From Virgibacillus halotolerans (GTDB lineage: Bacteria; Bacillota; Bacilli; Bacillales; Amphibacillaceae), in the NCBI RefSeq assembly GCF_016908515.1, contig NZ_JAFBEA010000008.1, positions 103,472 to 167,471 of the forward strand: DNA of 64,000 nucleotides. Reading direction: 5' to 3'. The notes below the pieces were generated by a model. The model saw nothing but the letters and a program-made list of their open reading frames with translations. It was not told the DNA's origin and searched no databases. The position numbers and the translations under genes are program-made. This document shows, one piece after another, positions 16,788 through 24,353 of this stretch (positions within the stretch are counted from its first letter, which is position 1; each line of letters opens with the position of its first letter).

Positions 16788-17504
16788 TTAAGGGTTCGTT
16801 GACCAAAGTCCAGCATGTTTTAATAAAACACGTGGATGAAGTTTTAGCTGGGCAACCATTAAGTCTGCTAAATCTTCTGCTTGCATCACTTTTTCTGGAT
16901 TGCCGTCTGTTAAGTTTAACTCAACAGCCATATCTGTTGCAACCGTACTTGGTGTTAACGTTGTAACGCGAATATTTTTCTTACGCACTTCAAGCATTAA
17001 TGACTCACTTAGGCCGATAACTGCAGCTTTTGAAGCCGAATATGCACTTGTTATTGGTGCACCTTTTTGACCAGCTGTTGATGAGATATTAATGATGTCG
17101 CCTGTGTTTCGCTCTATCATTTCCGGTAATACTGCACGTGTTGTATAGTACACACCTTTTACGTTGACATCGATAATATTTGTCCATTCTTCAGGTGTTA
17201 AGTCCATGAAATTACCGAATTTTGAAATGCCGGCATTGTTTACTAAAATATCGATTGCGCCAAGCTCGCCACGAATTGATTCTGTCGCTTTGGTAATAGA
17301 ATCTAAATCCGCTACATTTGCCTTAGTGATCGCTACCTTCACATCATACTGTTTAAGCTCCTCTTGCACCTGTTCTAAATTTTCAAGCGTACGTCCAACA
17401 AGACCTACGTGAATACCTTCTTGCGCAAAAGCGATTGCTGTTGCACGTCCAATTCCACGCCCTGCTCCTGTAATTAACGCCACTTTTCCTGAGATTGTTT
17501 GCAT
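16788..17504 (-). CDS. SDR family 3-ketoacyl-(ACP) reductase-like oxidoreductase
   Basis: A 238-residue classical short-chain dehydrogenase. TGAGRGIG near residue 13 binds NADP(H), NNAGISKFG follows near 88, and the catalytic Ser-Tyr-Lys is in [22 protein letters not shown]. The C-terminal [11 protein letters not shown] is typical. It resembles FabG-like proteins outside the fab cluster, so the true substrate is uncertain. Start ATG after AAAGGAG. It precedes the MaoC-like gene by about 160 bp on the same strand. Confidence 0.93.
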   Translation of the reverse strand: MQTISGKVALITGAGRGIGRATAIAFAQEGIHVGLVGRTLENLEQVQEELKQYDVKVAITKANVADLDSITKATESIRGELGAIDILVNNAGISKFGNFMDLTPEEWTNIIDVNVKGVYYTTRAVLPEMIERNTGDIINISSTAGQKGAPITSAYSASKAAVIGLSESLMLEVRKKNIRVTTLTPSTVATDMAVELNLTDGNPEKVMQAEDLADLMVAQLKLHPRVLLKHAGLWSTNP

Positions 17505-17878
17505 GTTTTTTGCTCCTTTAGATGAGATAGCTTTATTTTAGACGAAATAAAGTGTATTAAACTAAAACATTTTAGTAATTAAGTAAGGTGACTTGGATAA
17601 AATGGTTCTAGTGATATAATTAATAACATTGTTTACTCATCAATGTTTGTCGCCTAAAATAGATAAAGATTTGTCTTTAAGACTCCATTCATTCTACTTA
17701 CAATTGTCTACATTGTAAGGAATCCACTTCTGAATTTAAATCTAATGTGGCAAAATTCTCGAATAGGCAAACTGCTTCGTCAGGCAGTTTTTCCGGTAAG
17801 GGAGTCTGGGCTTCTATCTGCAAATGTGGATATACCCGCTTCAATGCCATTCTGTTTTTTGTAGACAATCCTCTATCT
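17505..17878. other. Intergenic stretch with a hairpin
   Basis: No gene is seen. A hairpin at 17768-17793 (AAACTGC, loop, GCAGTTTTT) has a T-run on the plus strand, although no plus-strand gene precedes it. The rest is AT-rich without recognisable signals. Confidence 0.5.
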
Positions 17879-18730
17879 TTAAGCAGCTAACTCAATACGA
17901 TTTCCAGACGGATCATAAGTGATACGACGCACACCTTCTTCTGTTACAGGTACTCCAATACTCTGCAAGTTATCAATCGTTTCTTTAATTGCTTCTTCAT
18001 TAGGCAAAATAAGTGTGAAAGATTCCATACCAACACTATTTTCTTGGGGCTTTGGTGCCCCTACTCCATTCCATGTATTAACCCCAATGTGATGATGGTA
18101 TTTACCAGTGGAAAGGAATAACGCCTGCCCCCCATAGCGATTGATCACATCAAATCCAAGCCCTTTTACATAGAACTCCTCTATCTTTTCTAATTCGGCA
18201 ACATGTAAATGGATATGACCCATAACCGTGTCTTCAGGCATCCCTTTCCAGAGGTTTCTTGGTTCGATACACTTTAATAGATCTTCAAAATCTAGTGGAT
18301 CGACAGTCATTGCAACCTCTTCTCCATTCCAAGTCCACTCAGACGAATCTCGGTCGATATAAATTTCAATTTCATTTCCATCTGGATCATGTAAATACAA
18401 AGCTTCACTGACGAGATGGTCAGATGATCCGAAACGTATGCCCTTTTTTGATAAGTGAACCACGATATTGGCTAAATCAGATCTTTTGGGTAATAGAAGT
18501 GCAAAGTGATACAAGCCAGTTGTTCTTCCTTGTTTTGGTATCACGTTTTCTGGTTGTTCTAGTGATAAGATGCTTGTCTTTCCATCCGTTGTGAGTTTTG
18601 CTCTGGATGGTGTTTGTTCTAAAATATCGAATCCAAGTATTTCTTGATAAAACTGTATAGACCTTTCTAAGTTCTCTACCTTAATTTTGACGTGACCGAC
18701 AAATGTTGTTGGTTTACTATGAAATCCCAT
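17879..18730 (-). CDS. catE: Catechol-2,3-dioxygenase CatE (VOC superfamily)
   Basis: A 283-residue two-domain vicinal-oxygen-chelate protein. The first domain starts FVGHVKIKVENLERSIQFYQ and ends HDPDGNEIEIY. The second starts MGHIHLHVAELEKIEEFYV and ends YDPSGNRIELAA. The iron ligands fit His in GHIHLHV and YHHHIGVN with Glu in RIEL. B. subtilis CatE opens catechol rings and protects against catechol stress. ATG at 18730 follows GAGGAGG and lies 1 base after the catD stop codon; a longer frame to 18775 runs into catD. Divergent catR and its operator support the assignment. Confidence 0.9.
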   Translation of the reverse strand: MGFHSKPTTFVGHVKIKVENLERSIQFYQEILGFDILEQTPSRAKLTTDGKTSILSLEQPENVIPKQGRTTGLYHFALLLPKRSDLANIVVHLSKKGIRFGSSDHLVSEALYLHDPDGNEIEIYIDRDSSEWTWNGEEVAMTVDPLDFEDLLKCIEPRNLWKGMPEDTVMGHIHLHVAELEKIEEFYVKGLGFDVINRYGGQALFLSTGKYHHHIGVNTWNGVGAPKPQENSVGMESFTLILPNEEAIKETIDNLQSIGVPVTEEGVRRITYDPSGNRIELAA

Positions 18731-18731
18731 T

Positions 18732-19145
18732 TTAGTCCTCCTCGTTGTTATTTGAGTTAAATAGTTTTTGATCAATTGATACTACCGATTTACCAGCTAA
18801 TATAAAGTAAATCGACATTGCTAGTAATGCAAGTTCAAGTTCGTATCCTGCCATTTGGTCATTGCCAAGAAAACCAGCTGGAAGTTTTGCAGTAAAAATA
18901 GCCCCTACCATAATCATTCCAAATAATATAGAAACAATTCTTGTTCCAATACCTAAAACTAAAGCAATACCGCCAATTAACTCTATAACAGCAACTGCAT
19001 AGGCAAGAAACCCAGGGATCCCAAGACTGTCAAAATATCCTACTGTATTTGAAATGCCACCCTGGAACTTTGATAAACCATGCATGAAGAATGTAAGACC
19101 TAATACTACCCTTAAAATAACTTTCCCAATTTCGTTTTTATTCAT
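18732..19145 (-). CDS. catD: DoxX family membrane protein CatD
   Basis: A 137-residue DoxX-like protein with four hydrophobic helices: VILRVVLGLTFFMHGLSKFQ, AYAVAVIELIGGIALVLG, IVSILFGMIMVGAIF and LALLAMSIYFILAG. DoxX proteins are small membrane proteins linked to quinone or thiol stress. It precedes catE with a 1-base gap, exactly as in the B. subtilis catDE operon that is induced by catechol and quinones. ATG at 19145 follows AAGGGGAG; the longer frame has no site of its own. Confidence 0.88.
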   Translation of the reverse strand: MNKNEIGKVILRVVLGLTFFMHGLSKFQGGISNTVGYFDSLGIPGFLAYAVAVIELIGGIALVLGIGTRIVSILFGMIMVGAIFTAKLPAGFLGNDQMAGYELELALLAMSIYFILAGKSVVSIDQKLFNSNNNEED

Positions 19146-19170
19146 TTTGTGCTCCCCTTTTTTCACTTAG

Positions 19171-19215
19171 TTACTTTATGTAATGAAGTATATTATTATA
19201 TTAATGTATTGTCAA
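19171..19215 (-). promoter_or_regulatory. catDE promoter with CatR/YodB-type operator
   Basis: On the minus strand, TTGACA (19210-19215), a 17-bp spacer and TATACT (19187-19192) form a strong sigma-A promoter. Immediately downstream lies the palindrome TTACATAAAGTAA (19171-19183), which matches the TTAC-N5-GTAA element reported for B. subtilis CatR. Binding here would cover the start point and repress catDE. Confidence 0.85.
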
Positions 19216-19283
19216 GTAACAAAGTTTTCTTTTGTTAACATGTGATCTTTTGTGATATAGTATGAATAAGAGAGGTGAAGTAA

Positions 19284-19607
19284 GTGACACAACCAACAAT
19301 TTGCCCAAAGTTTGAGAAAGCCATTTCACTACTAAGTCAAAAATGGACCACACTGGTTATTTATCAATTGTTATTAGGTACCCAACATTTTAGTGAAATT
19401 CGGTCTGCAATTGGTATAAGTGGTAAAGTTTTATCTGATCGATTAAAAGATTTAGAAAATCAACAAATAGTTAAACGAGAGGTTATCCCAGAAACACCCG
19501 TGATTATTGAGTATTCATTAACAGAAAAAGGAAAATCCATGGAACCCATTATCCGAGACATCGAAAAATGGTCACAGTTTTGGATTGAACCAGACCTGAA
19601 TGAATAA
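19284..19607 (+). CDS. catR: HxlR/DUF24-type regulator CatR
   Basis: A 107-residue MarR/DUF24 winged-helix regulator. CPKFEKAISLLSQKWTTLVI and SGKVLSDRLKDLENQQIVKR are the typical DNA-binding segments. The N-terminal cysteine is residue 7 (TICPKF), the position that senses quinones and catechol in B. subtilis CatR. It is divergent from catDE, separated by 138 bp that contain the TTAC-N5-GTAA palindrome. GTG start after GAGAGGTG. A 12-bp inverted repeat (19626-19637 with 19653-19664) follows the stop codon, without a T-run. Confidence 0.88.
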   Translation: MTQPTICPKFEKAISLLSQKWTTLVIYQLLLGTQHFSEIRSAIGISGKVLSDRLKDLENQQIVKREVIPETPVIIEYSLTEKGKSMEPIIRDIEKWSQFWIEPDLNE

Positions 19608-19767
19608 CACTATTTTTTCGCCTTGTATATATAGAGGGTGTTGAAAATGCAGCCTCTATATATAAAATCGAGAAATTATTTCGTTGAGGTTTCAAATAAT
19701 GAAACACCACCGATATATTTTGTATCAAAAATATAAAACATCTACTGTCAGGTGATGAGGTGATCTG

Positions 19768-19923
19768 ATGGTGCAGAATGAAGTATTGAAAAGAGGGTTG
19801 CTTGCTTTAGAACTGGTAAAGTACCAACAAGGGATTACTTTAAAAGAAGTGATGAACGAACTTAACCTTAGTAAGTCTACAGCATTTCGATGATTAACTA
19901 TGTTAGAAGGTGTTCCCTTCTAA
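19768..19923 (+). pseudogene. IclR-type HTH regulator, N-terminal remnant
   Basis: MVQNEVLKRGLLALELVKYQ continues to ITLKEVMNELNLSKSTAFR, the helix-turn-helix of an IclR-family regulator. An in-frame TGA at 19891 and a TAA at 19921 follow. No effector domain is found downstream. A dead fragment. Confidence 0.7.
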
Positions 19924-20004
19924 TCATTAAAGGAATTTTTATGATCAGTGGCATACTCATCAACTAAAAAAAGCTCCGTAACGTAGGCAACCAATATTGG
20001 CAAC

Positions 20005-20448
20005 TTAATCCTTATCATCATCGAAAACAATTTCTAGTATGGCAAGCAGCAATGCGGTAATAATCTCTGTCTTCAAGGAAAGTGTAATACTTTTCATAAA
20101 CTCATCCACTGTAAACAGCACTAGCCAATTCGTCGCGCCTTCAAAACTGATTCTGATAAAAAATACCTTTATTTTTCCTGTTATATTTTGGACGGACAAC
20201 TTGAAAATTGGTTTGGAAAACAATTCTACAATGACGCCTAAAATAAAGAAACTGGCAACAAAAACAACCAATGACCAGATAGATTTATACTGAACGCCGA
20301 GCAATTCGAAAACCCCTACCATCCCAAAGAAATATAACCCAAATACAAAGCCTACTACCAGAATAATGAGAAGTGCAATTCCGGCAACTGCTGCCATCTT
20401 TTCTTTTATATTCATATCACGAAATGAGTCATTTTCATGTTCTGGCAT
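20005..20448 (-). CDS. YrvL family regulatory membrane protein
   Basis: A 147-residue membrane protein with four hydrophobic segments (about 17-40, 57-75, 97-115 and 125-141). The N-terminal MPEHENDSFRDMNIKEKMAA and LLGVQYKSIWSLVVFVASFF match the YrvL family, named for a B. subtilis protein described as a negative regulator of an alternative sigma-factor system. No such sigma gene lies nearby. ATG after AAGGAGGG. About 55 bp around its 3' end recur in decayed form at 31643-31699. Confidence 0.75.
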   Translation of the reverse strand: MPEHENDSFRDMNIKEKMAAVAGIALLIILVVGFVFGLYFFGMVGVFELLGVQYKSIWSLVVFVASFFILGVIVELFSKPIFKLSVQNITGKIKVFFIRISFEGATNWLVLFTVDEFMKSITLSLKTEIITALLLAILEIVFDDDKD

Positions 20449-20812
20449 AGGTCGGTCCCTCCTTCAGTTGGTATACTTCCGTCTAGTTTAAGTCCATTTG
20501 TTCATATACTGTATATCATTTTATCATGAATAACGATTAATCCAATGAAGCATTACGTGGAAATCACGTCACGCTAATAAAGCGACATACCTTCCTTTCT
20601 CTTATTATTTCTATTCACTTTCTTCTTGATTACGCCCATGGAAATGCATCAGTAAATGACAGATGATTACCACTCATATCTTCTAGATGATTAAAGTTAA
20701 AAGCCTTACGTATTTTTAATTATAAATGTTATACTAGTTGCACTAATTGATTAATTTTAAATAAGAACTGACTTCAACAAGCGGGCCATATTGTAGAGGG
20801 GGAGAAATTGTT
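20449..20812. other. Intergenic stretch, no gene seen
   Basis: AT-rich, no ORF or terminator that can be supported. Its last 40 bases hold TTCAACAAGCGGGCCATATTGTAG, the first member of the series of repeats that separate the small genes downstream. Confidence 0.5.
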
Positions 20813-21310
20813 ATGCTAATTAGGGAAATAAGAATTGATGATGCAGATAACTTTATAAAACTAGTCAAAGAAGTTGAGAATCAATCCACTTTTATGCTTA
20901 TGGAACCTGGAGAAAGAAAAACTACTCCCGAACAACAAAAAAATCATTTGAAACGAATAGAACAGCAAAATAATTCAACAATATTTTCAGCTGAAATAAA
21001 AGGCAAATTAGTAGGATATTTAATTGTTATGGGTGGAAGTGCCAAGAGAACAATGCATTCAGCTTATATTGTAATTGGTATCTTAGAAGATTGTAGAGGA
21101 CAAGGAATAGGAACAGAGTTATTTAATAAAGCGACTAAGTGGGCGTCAAAGCATAATATATCGCGATTAGAATTAACTGTAGTAACTGAAAACAAAGCTG
21201 GTTTAGCATTATATAAGAAAACTGGATTTGAGGTAGAAGGGACAAAAAGAAACTCGCTTTTAATCGACGGTAAACCTTTTAATGAGTACTATATGTCCAA
21301 ATTATTATGA
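20813..21310 (+). CDS. GNAT family N-acetyltransferase
   Basis: A 165-residue acetyltransferase. It begins MLIREIRIDDADNFIKLVKE. The acetyl-CoA loop is CRGQGIGTELF near residue 104, followed by LELTVVTENKAGLALYKKTG and GFEVEGTKRNSLLIDGKPFN, the RimJ/RimL-like end. The acceptor, a protein or small molecule, is unknown. ATG after GAGGGGGAG. First of a run of codirectional small genes divided by short GC-rich repeats. Confidence 0.92.
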   Translation: MLIREIRIDDADNFIKLVKEVENQSTFMLMEPGERKTTPEQQKNHLKRIEQQNNSTIFSAEIKGKLVGYLIVMGGSAKRTMHSAYIVIGILEDCRGQGIGTELFNKATKWASKHNISRLELTVVTENKAGLALYKKTGFEVEGTKRNSLLIDGKPFNEYYMSKLL

Positions 21311-21314
21311 GTTT

Positions 21315-21375
21315 TTCATACAACAAACGGGCGCGATTTCTTAATAAAATTTACGCAAGAATCAGCCCATTTTGT
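21315..21375 (+). repeat. Dispersed GC-rich repeat, copy A
   Basis: Contains ACAAACGGGCGCGATTTCTT, an AATAAAATTTACG centre and AATCAGCCCATTTTGTGTAG. It fills the spacer between the two acetyltransferase genes. Confidence 0.75.
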
Positions 21376-21413
21376 GTAGCAACATATAAGAAAAAAGAAA
21401 GGAATTCAACAAG

Positions 21414-21872
21414 ATGACAATCGATATTAGGAAAATTAACGAAGATGAAAAACTTCCAATGGAGTTGTTGTTGTTGGCTGACCCTTCCAGAGAAATTGTT
21501 GAAGAGTATGCCAATAGGGGTGAATGTTTTATTGCTGAAATCGATCAGCAAACTATTGGAGTCTATGTATTACTTCCAACAAGACCTCAGACAGTGGAAC
21601 TTGTGAATGTTGCTGTTATTGAAGATCAGCATGGTAGAGGTATAGGCAAACGGTTGGTGTTGAATGCAATAAGTGTGGCTAAGAAAAAAGACTACAAAAC
21701 AATTGAGATTGGAACTGGAAATTCAAGTGTAGGACAACTGGCTCTTTATCAAAAGTGCGGATTTAGAATAATTGATGTGGATATTGACTTTTTCATTAGG
21801 CATTATTCTGAGAAAATCATTGAAAACGGTATTCAGTGCAGAGATATGGTTCGTCTATCACAAGATTTATAG
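21414..21872 (+). CDS. yvbK: GNAT family acetyltransferase, YvbK-like
   Basis: A 152-residue acetyltransferase close to B. subtilis YvbK. Seen: GVYVLLPTRPQTVELVNVAV, the acetyl-CoA loop DQHGRGIGKRLV, the EIGTGNSSVGQLALYQKCGF segment and FFIRHYSEKIIENGIQCRDM. Length is the same as YvbK. The acceptor is unknown. ATG after GAAAGGAA. Confidence 0.92.
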   Translation: MTIDIRKINEDEKLPMELLLLADPSREIVEEYANRGECFIAEIDQQTIGVYVLLPTRPQTVELVNVAVIEDQHGRGIGKRLVLNAISVAKKKDYKTIEIGTGNSSVGQLALYQKCGFRIIDVDIDFFIRHYSEKIIENGIQCRDMVRLSQDL

Positions 21873-21879
21873 GTTAAAA

Positions 21880-21950
21880 AGCTTTCAGCAAACGGGCGCA
21901 ATTCTGAAGTAAGGAATAGCACCTAATCTTGTAGATTCGAGCCCATTGTG
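21880..21950 (+). repeat. Dispersed GC-rich repeat, copy B
   Basis: TTCAGCAAACGGGCGCAATT begins 9 bases after the stop codon. It is followed by GAAGTAAGGAATAGC and GATTCGAGCCCATTGTGAG, the same order of blocks as copy A. Confidence 0.75.
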
Positions 21951-21985
21951 AGTACGAATTATCGTTGTCAGAGGAGAGTGTTAAT

Positions 21986-22414
21986 ATGAACAAAAAGTTG
22001 AGAATTGTTATATTGGCTGTCCTATTTATTCTGTTGATTCTTTTTGTTGTGCCGTGGCTGAGATTTGCAACATTTATAATAATTCCTTACAGTTCTTTTG
22101 GAAAACAAGATATTATGATCTCACCATTGTATCTGGGTTATTTAATCACGTTTTTAACCATATCCATAGCTTCTTTACTTAGTATTGGTAAGTCAAAAAA
22201 AGCTAAATACAAGATATGGGGGATTGCAATTATGTTACCGATTGCTTTGCCCCTAGCATATTCGATTGGTATAACTTATTCTTTAATTGTGGGAAACCCT
22301 TGGGCAACAATGCTACTGTTATATGCTTTTCCGATAATTTTCATCATAGGAATTATTATTTTATTGGTTGGTATTTTTAATAAAGATCAAGCAAAACAAT
22401 CGGCGCAATTATAG
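21986..22414 (+). CDS. Four-helix membrane protein, unknown function
   Basis: Not recognised. 142 residues with helices at about 5-25, 45-63, 75-95 and 108-132, and short polar ends. ATG at 21986 follows GAGGAGAG; a longer frame to 21965 includes that site and is rejected. Its 3' spacer (22420-22460) has the GAATCGRGCC-like end of the repeat (TTTTCGAGCCAGATTGTAGA). Confidence 0.7.
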   Translation: MNKKLRIVILAVLFILLILFVVPWLRFATFIIIPYSSFGKQDIMISPLYLGYLITFLTISIASLLSIGKSKKAKYKIWGIAIMLPIALPLAYSIGITYSLIVGNPWATMLLLYAFPIIFIIGIIILLVGIFNKDQAKQSAQL

Positions 22415-22475
22415 AATAACGTTATTCATTTTCGAGCCAGATTGTAGAACAAATTTATTTTAAGTGGGGTTAAAT

Positions 22476-22838
22476 ATGAAATGGACAATAAAAACTGAAA
22501 TGTGGGTTAGTGTTTTGATTTTTGCTGTTTTATCTGTGGTTGTTTTTTATATTAGCTTTGTCGTGAAGGAAAACACTTTATCTGTATCGTTATTTGGATT
22601 ATTTTTTGTTTTAATTATGGGGGCACTAGCTACAATTTTGGACCGTCGAATTAAATTGAAAAACTATAGTTTATGGGTACGGACGGTCATAACCTTGGTT
22701 TTGGTGAATGTGCTAATGTTAGTAATTTGGTTACCTATACTTTCTAGAAGTCTACCTAATTTTCTTGTCTTTTCTATACCATATACATTGGTAACCATCA
22801 TTATCACGTTTATTAAAAATAACCTAGACTCAGATTAA
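22476..22838 (+). CDS. Four-helix membrane protein, unknown function
   Basis: Not recognised. 120 residues starting MKWTIKTEMWVSVLIFAVLS. Hydrophobic segments at about 8-28, 35-52, 66-85 and 95-112; the loop ILDRRIKLKNYSLWVRT is basic. ATG after AGTGGGG. It is followed by a copy of the dispersed repeat (22868-22925). Confidence 0.7.
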   Translation: MKWTIKTEMWVSVLIFAVLSVVVFYISFVVKENTLSVSLFGLFFVLIMGALATILDRRIKLKNYSLWVRTVITLVLVNVLMLVIWLPILSRSLPNFLVFSIPYTLVTIIITFIKNNLDSD

Positions 22839-22867
22839 AACATATTATATTAACTGGAAATTTGAAT

Positions 22868-22925
22868 GTTTTTCTACAAACGGTCGTGATTTTTGAATAA
22901 GTGTATCCTTTAGAATCGGGGCTAA
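22868..22925 (+). repeat. Dispersed GC-rich repeat, copy C
   Basis: Reads CTACAAACGGTCGTGATTTT, TGAATAAGTG and AGAATCGGGGCTAATTGTGA, again spanning the whole gene spacer. Confidence 0.7.
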
Positions 22926-22942
22926 TTGTGATTAACTTGGGG

Positions 22943-23335
22943 GTGAAGATTATTAAAAGAACCTTTATATTCTTCACATGTGTCTTCGTGTTAGTAACGT
23001 TCTTGAGTATTTCAAGCATTATATTGGTAATGATATTTGATTACCAATATATGAGTGATCATGTAGAAATTGAATCCCAACAAGAAGAGCAACCAAGTGA
23101 ATATTGGACAAAAGAACGTATGGAAGAGGCGGAACCACAACCAATGCCAACCGTTAGTAAAACAGATGAATTAAAGGAACTTGTTACCGACACTTTACCA
23201 ATATTAATTATTTTATTTATTATTTTTACTACTGTATTTACATTAATGAATATGAGGAAAATAAAATTACTCGAGAAACAAAACAAAGCAATATTAAATG
23301 CATTATCCAATATTGCTGATAAACCGAATGATTAA
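22943..23335 (+). CDS. Two-helix membrane protein with acidic loop
   Basis: Not recognised. About 130 residues. A first helix (FIFFTCVFVLVTFLSISSII) is followed by a 55-residue loop rich in Glu and Gln (ESQQEEQPSEYW), a second helix (LPILIILFIIFTTVFTLM) and a coiled-coil-like tail KIKLLEKQNKAILNALSN. The start is uncertain: GTG at 22943 has only a weak site, and an ATT codon lies better spaced after GGGGGTG. Confidence 0.6.
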   Translation: MKIIKRTFIFFTCVFVLVTFLSISSIILVMIFDYQYMSDHVEIESQQEEQPSEYWTKERMEEAEPQPMPTVSKTDELKELVTDTLPILIILFIIFTTVFTLMNMRKIKLLEKQNKAILNALSNIADKPND

Positions 23336-23344
23336 ATTTTTATT

Positions 23345-23400
23345 AAATTAACGGCGCGATAATCGAATAAGATCGCGCCCTCCAGAATCGGGTCATTTTA
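23345..23400 (+). repeat. Dispersed GC-rich repeat, copy D
   Basis: The clearest palindromic member: AACGGCGCGATAATCGAATA then AGATCGCGCC form an 8 to 9 bp GC-rich hairpin around GAATAAG. CCAGAATCGGGTCATTTTAT follows. Confidence 0.8.
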
Positions 23401-23422
23401 TGGAAGAAAGAGGTAGATTTTT

Positions 23423-23623
23423 TTGATTGGCTTATTAGAAAACATATATCAATTATCAGGGGTAGTTTTACTCATATGTGCAATTTATTATTTTTTTCAT
23501 TTTAAAAAAATCAAGAAGGAAAGAAAGCTAACACCAGTTGAACTTTCGTTTTATATCATAACTCAAATTGCAGTTTTCCTATGGGCAATTAGTAATCTAC
23601 TTCTGATTTTAGATAAAAATTAG
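23423..23623 (+). CDS. Small two-helix membrane protein
   Basis: Not recognised. 66 residues. Helices NIYQLSGVVLLICAIYYFFH and LSFYIITQIAVFLWAISNLL are joined by a basic loop KKIKKERKLTPVE. TTG start 8 bases after AGAGGT. No dispersed repeat is clear in the 60-bp spacer behind it. Confidence 0.65.
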   Translation: MIGLLENIYQLSGVVLLICAIYYFFHFKKIKKERKLTPVELSFYIITQIAVFLWAISNLLLILDKN

Positions 23624-23683
23624 TAAATAAGCAAGCCACTTAATTGAACAATACTTTAGAGTTCAGAAGGGGTGACATTGTGA

Positions 23684-23909
23684 GTGATAGCAAAATATAC
23701 AGAAGTGGTTTCAATGTTTAAATCTGAAAAGCACAACTTAATAGCTGACATTATTCTTGGAATTACAGCCATTATAATAGTTTATAGTGTAAGTTCCTTT
23801 GAGAAAAATTTATGGTTTAATGTTCTTTTTTTTACTAATTTTTATAAGGCCAATTGGAATCGCCTATAAAATGTACAAAAACAAACAGGGCAATAATCTC
23901 AAGAATTAA
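23684..23909 (+). pseudogene. Small membrane protein broken by a poly-T frameshift
   Basis: The first frame reads to NLWFNVLFF and then turns polar and stops at 23869. Dropping one T from the T8 run near 23828 gives NVLFLLIFIRPIGIAYKMYK and a natural end NNLKN at 23909, with two helices as in its neighbours. Either a slipped homopolymer (possibly phase-variable) or a sequencing error. The start is GTG at 23684 or ATG at 23714. Confidence 0.65.
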
Positions 23910-23934
23910 ATGTTTATTAGATAGACTTTACAAT

Positions 23935-23962
23935 TCAAACGGGCCAGATTCTCATAATAAAG
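23935..23962 (+). repeat. Dispersed GC-rich repeat, copy E (short)
   Basis: Reads TTCAAACGGGCCAGATTCTC and then AATAAAG, a shortened form in which the start and end blocks appear fused. Confidence 0.6.
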
Positions 23963-23974
23963 AGGTGACTTTCA

Positions 23975-24280
23975 GTGGAAAGGTTTTTAGTAAAAACAGG
24001 AATATATTCTTTTGTTGTTTCTTTTTCGTTGTTATTTACATTTTTTCCTAGGCAAAGAAGTACAACAGATGTGAATGGAATGACTTCATTTTTGGAAATT
24101 TCTTATCCGGATTATTTTTTTAATATCACTCGTTGGTCCATAATGGTTTCACTTTTGGCAATTATAATTATGTATTTTATATTTCGATTTAAAAAAAAGA
24201 AAATAATCCACTTATTAAACAATCAGGCGCAGTTCTTGCAAAGGCTTGTTCCTGAATCGAGCCAGAGTGCTGAAGATTGA
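23975..24280 (+). CDS. Small membrane protein, unknown function
   Basis: Not recognised. 101 residues. An N-terminal helix (TGIYSFVVSFSLLFTFF) is followed by a loop of about 35 residues, a second helix (MVSLLAIIIMYFIFRF), KKKK and a polar tail that ends in SSQSAED. GTG start after AGAGGTG. The last 60 bases overlap repeat-like sequence (CAGGCGCAGTTCTTGC, CCTGAATCGAGCCAG), which suggests that repeat DNA has become coding. Confidence 0.65.
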   Translation: MERFLVKTGIYSFVVSFSLLFTFFPRQRSTTDVNGMTSFLEISYPDYFFNITRWSIMVSLLAIIIMYFIFRFKKKKIIHLLNNQAQFLQRLVPESSQSAED

Positions 24281-24353
24281 ATCATTATATTCGTTCATGA
24301 TTAAGTTTAAATTGCAATAGAACAAAGCACAATTTATACAAGGGGGAAAAACG

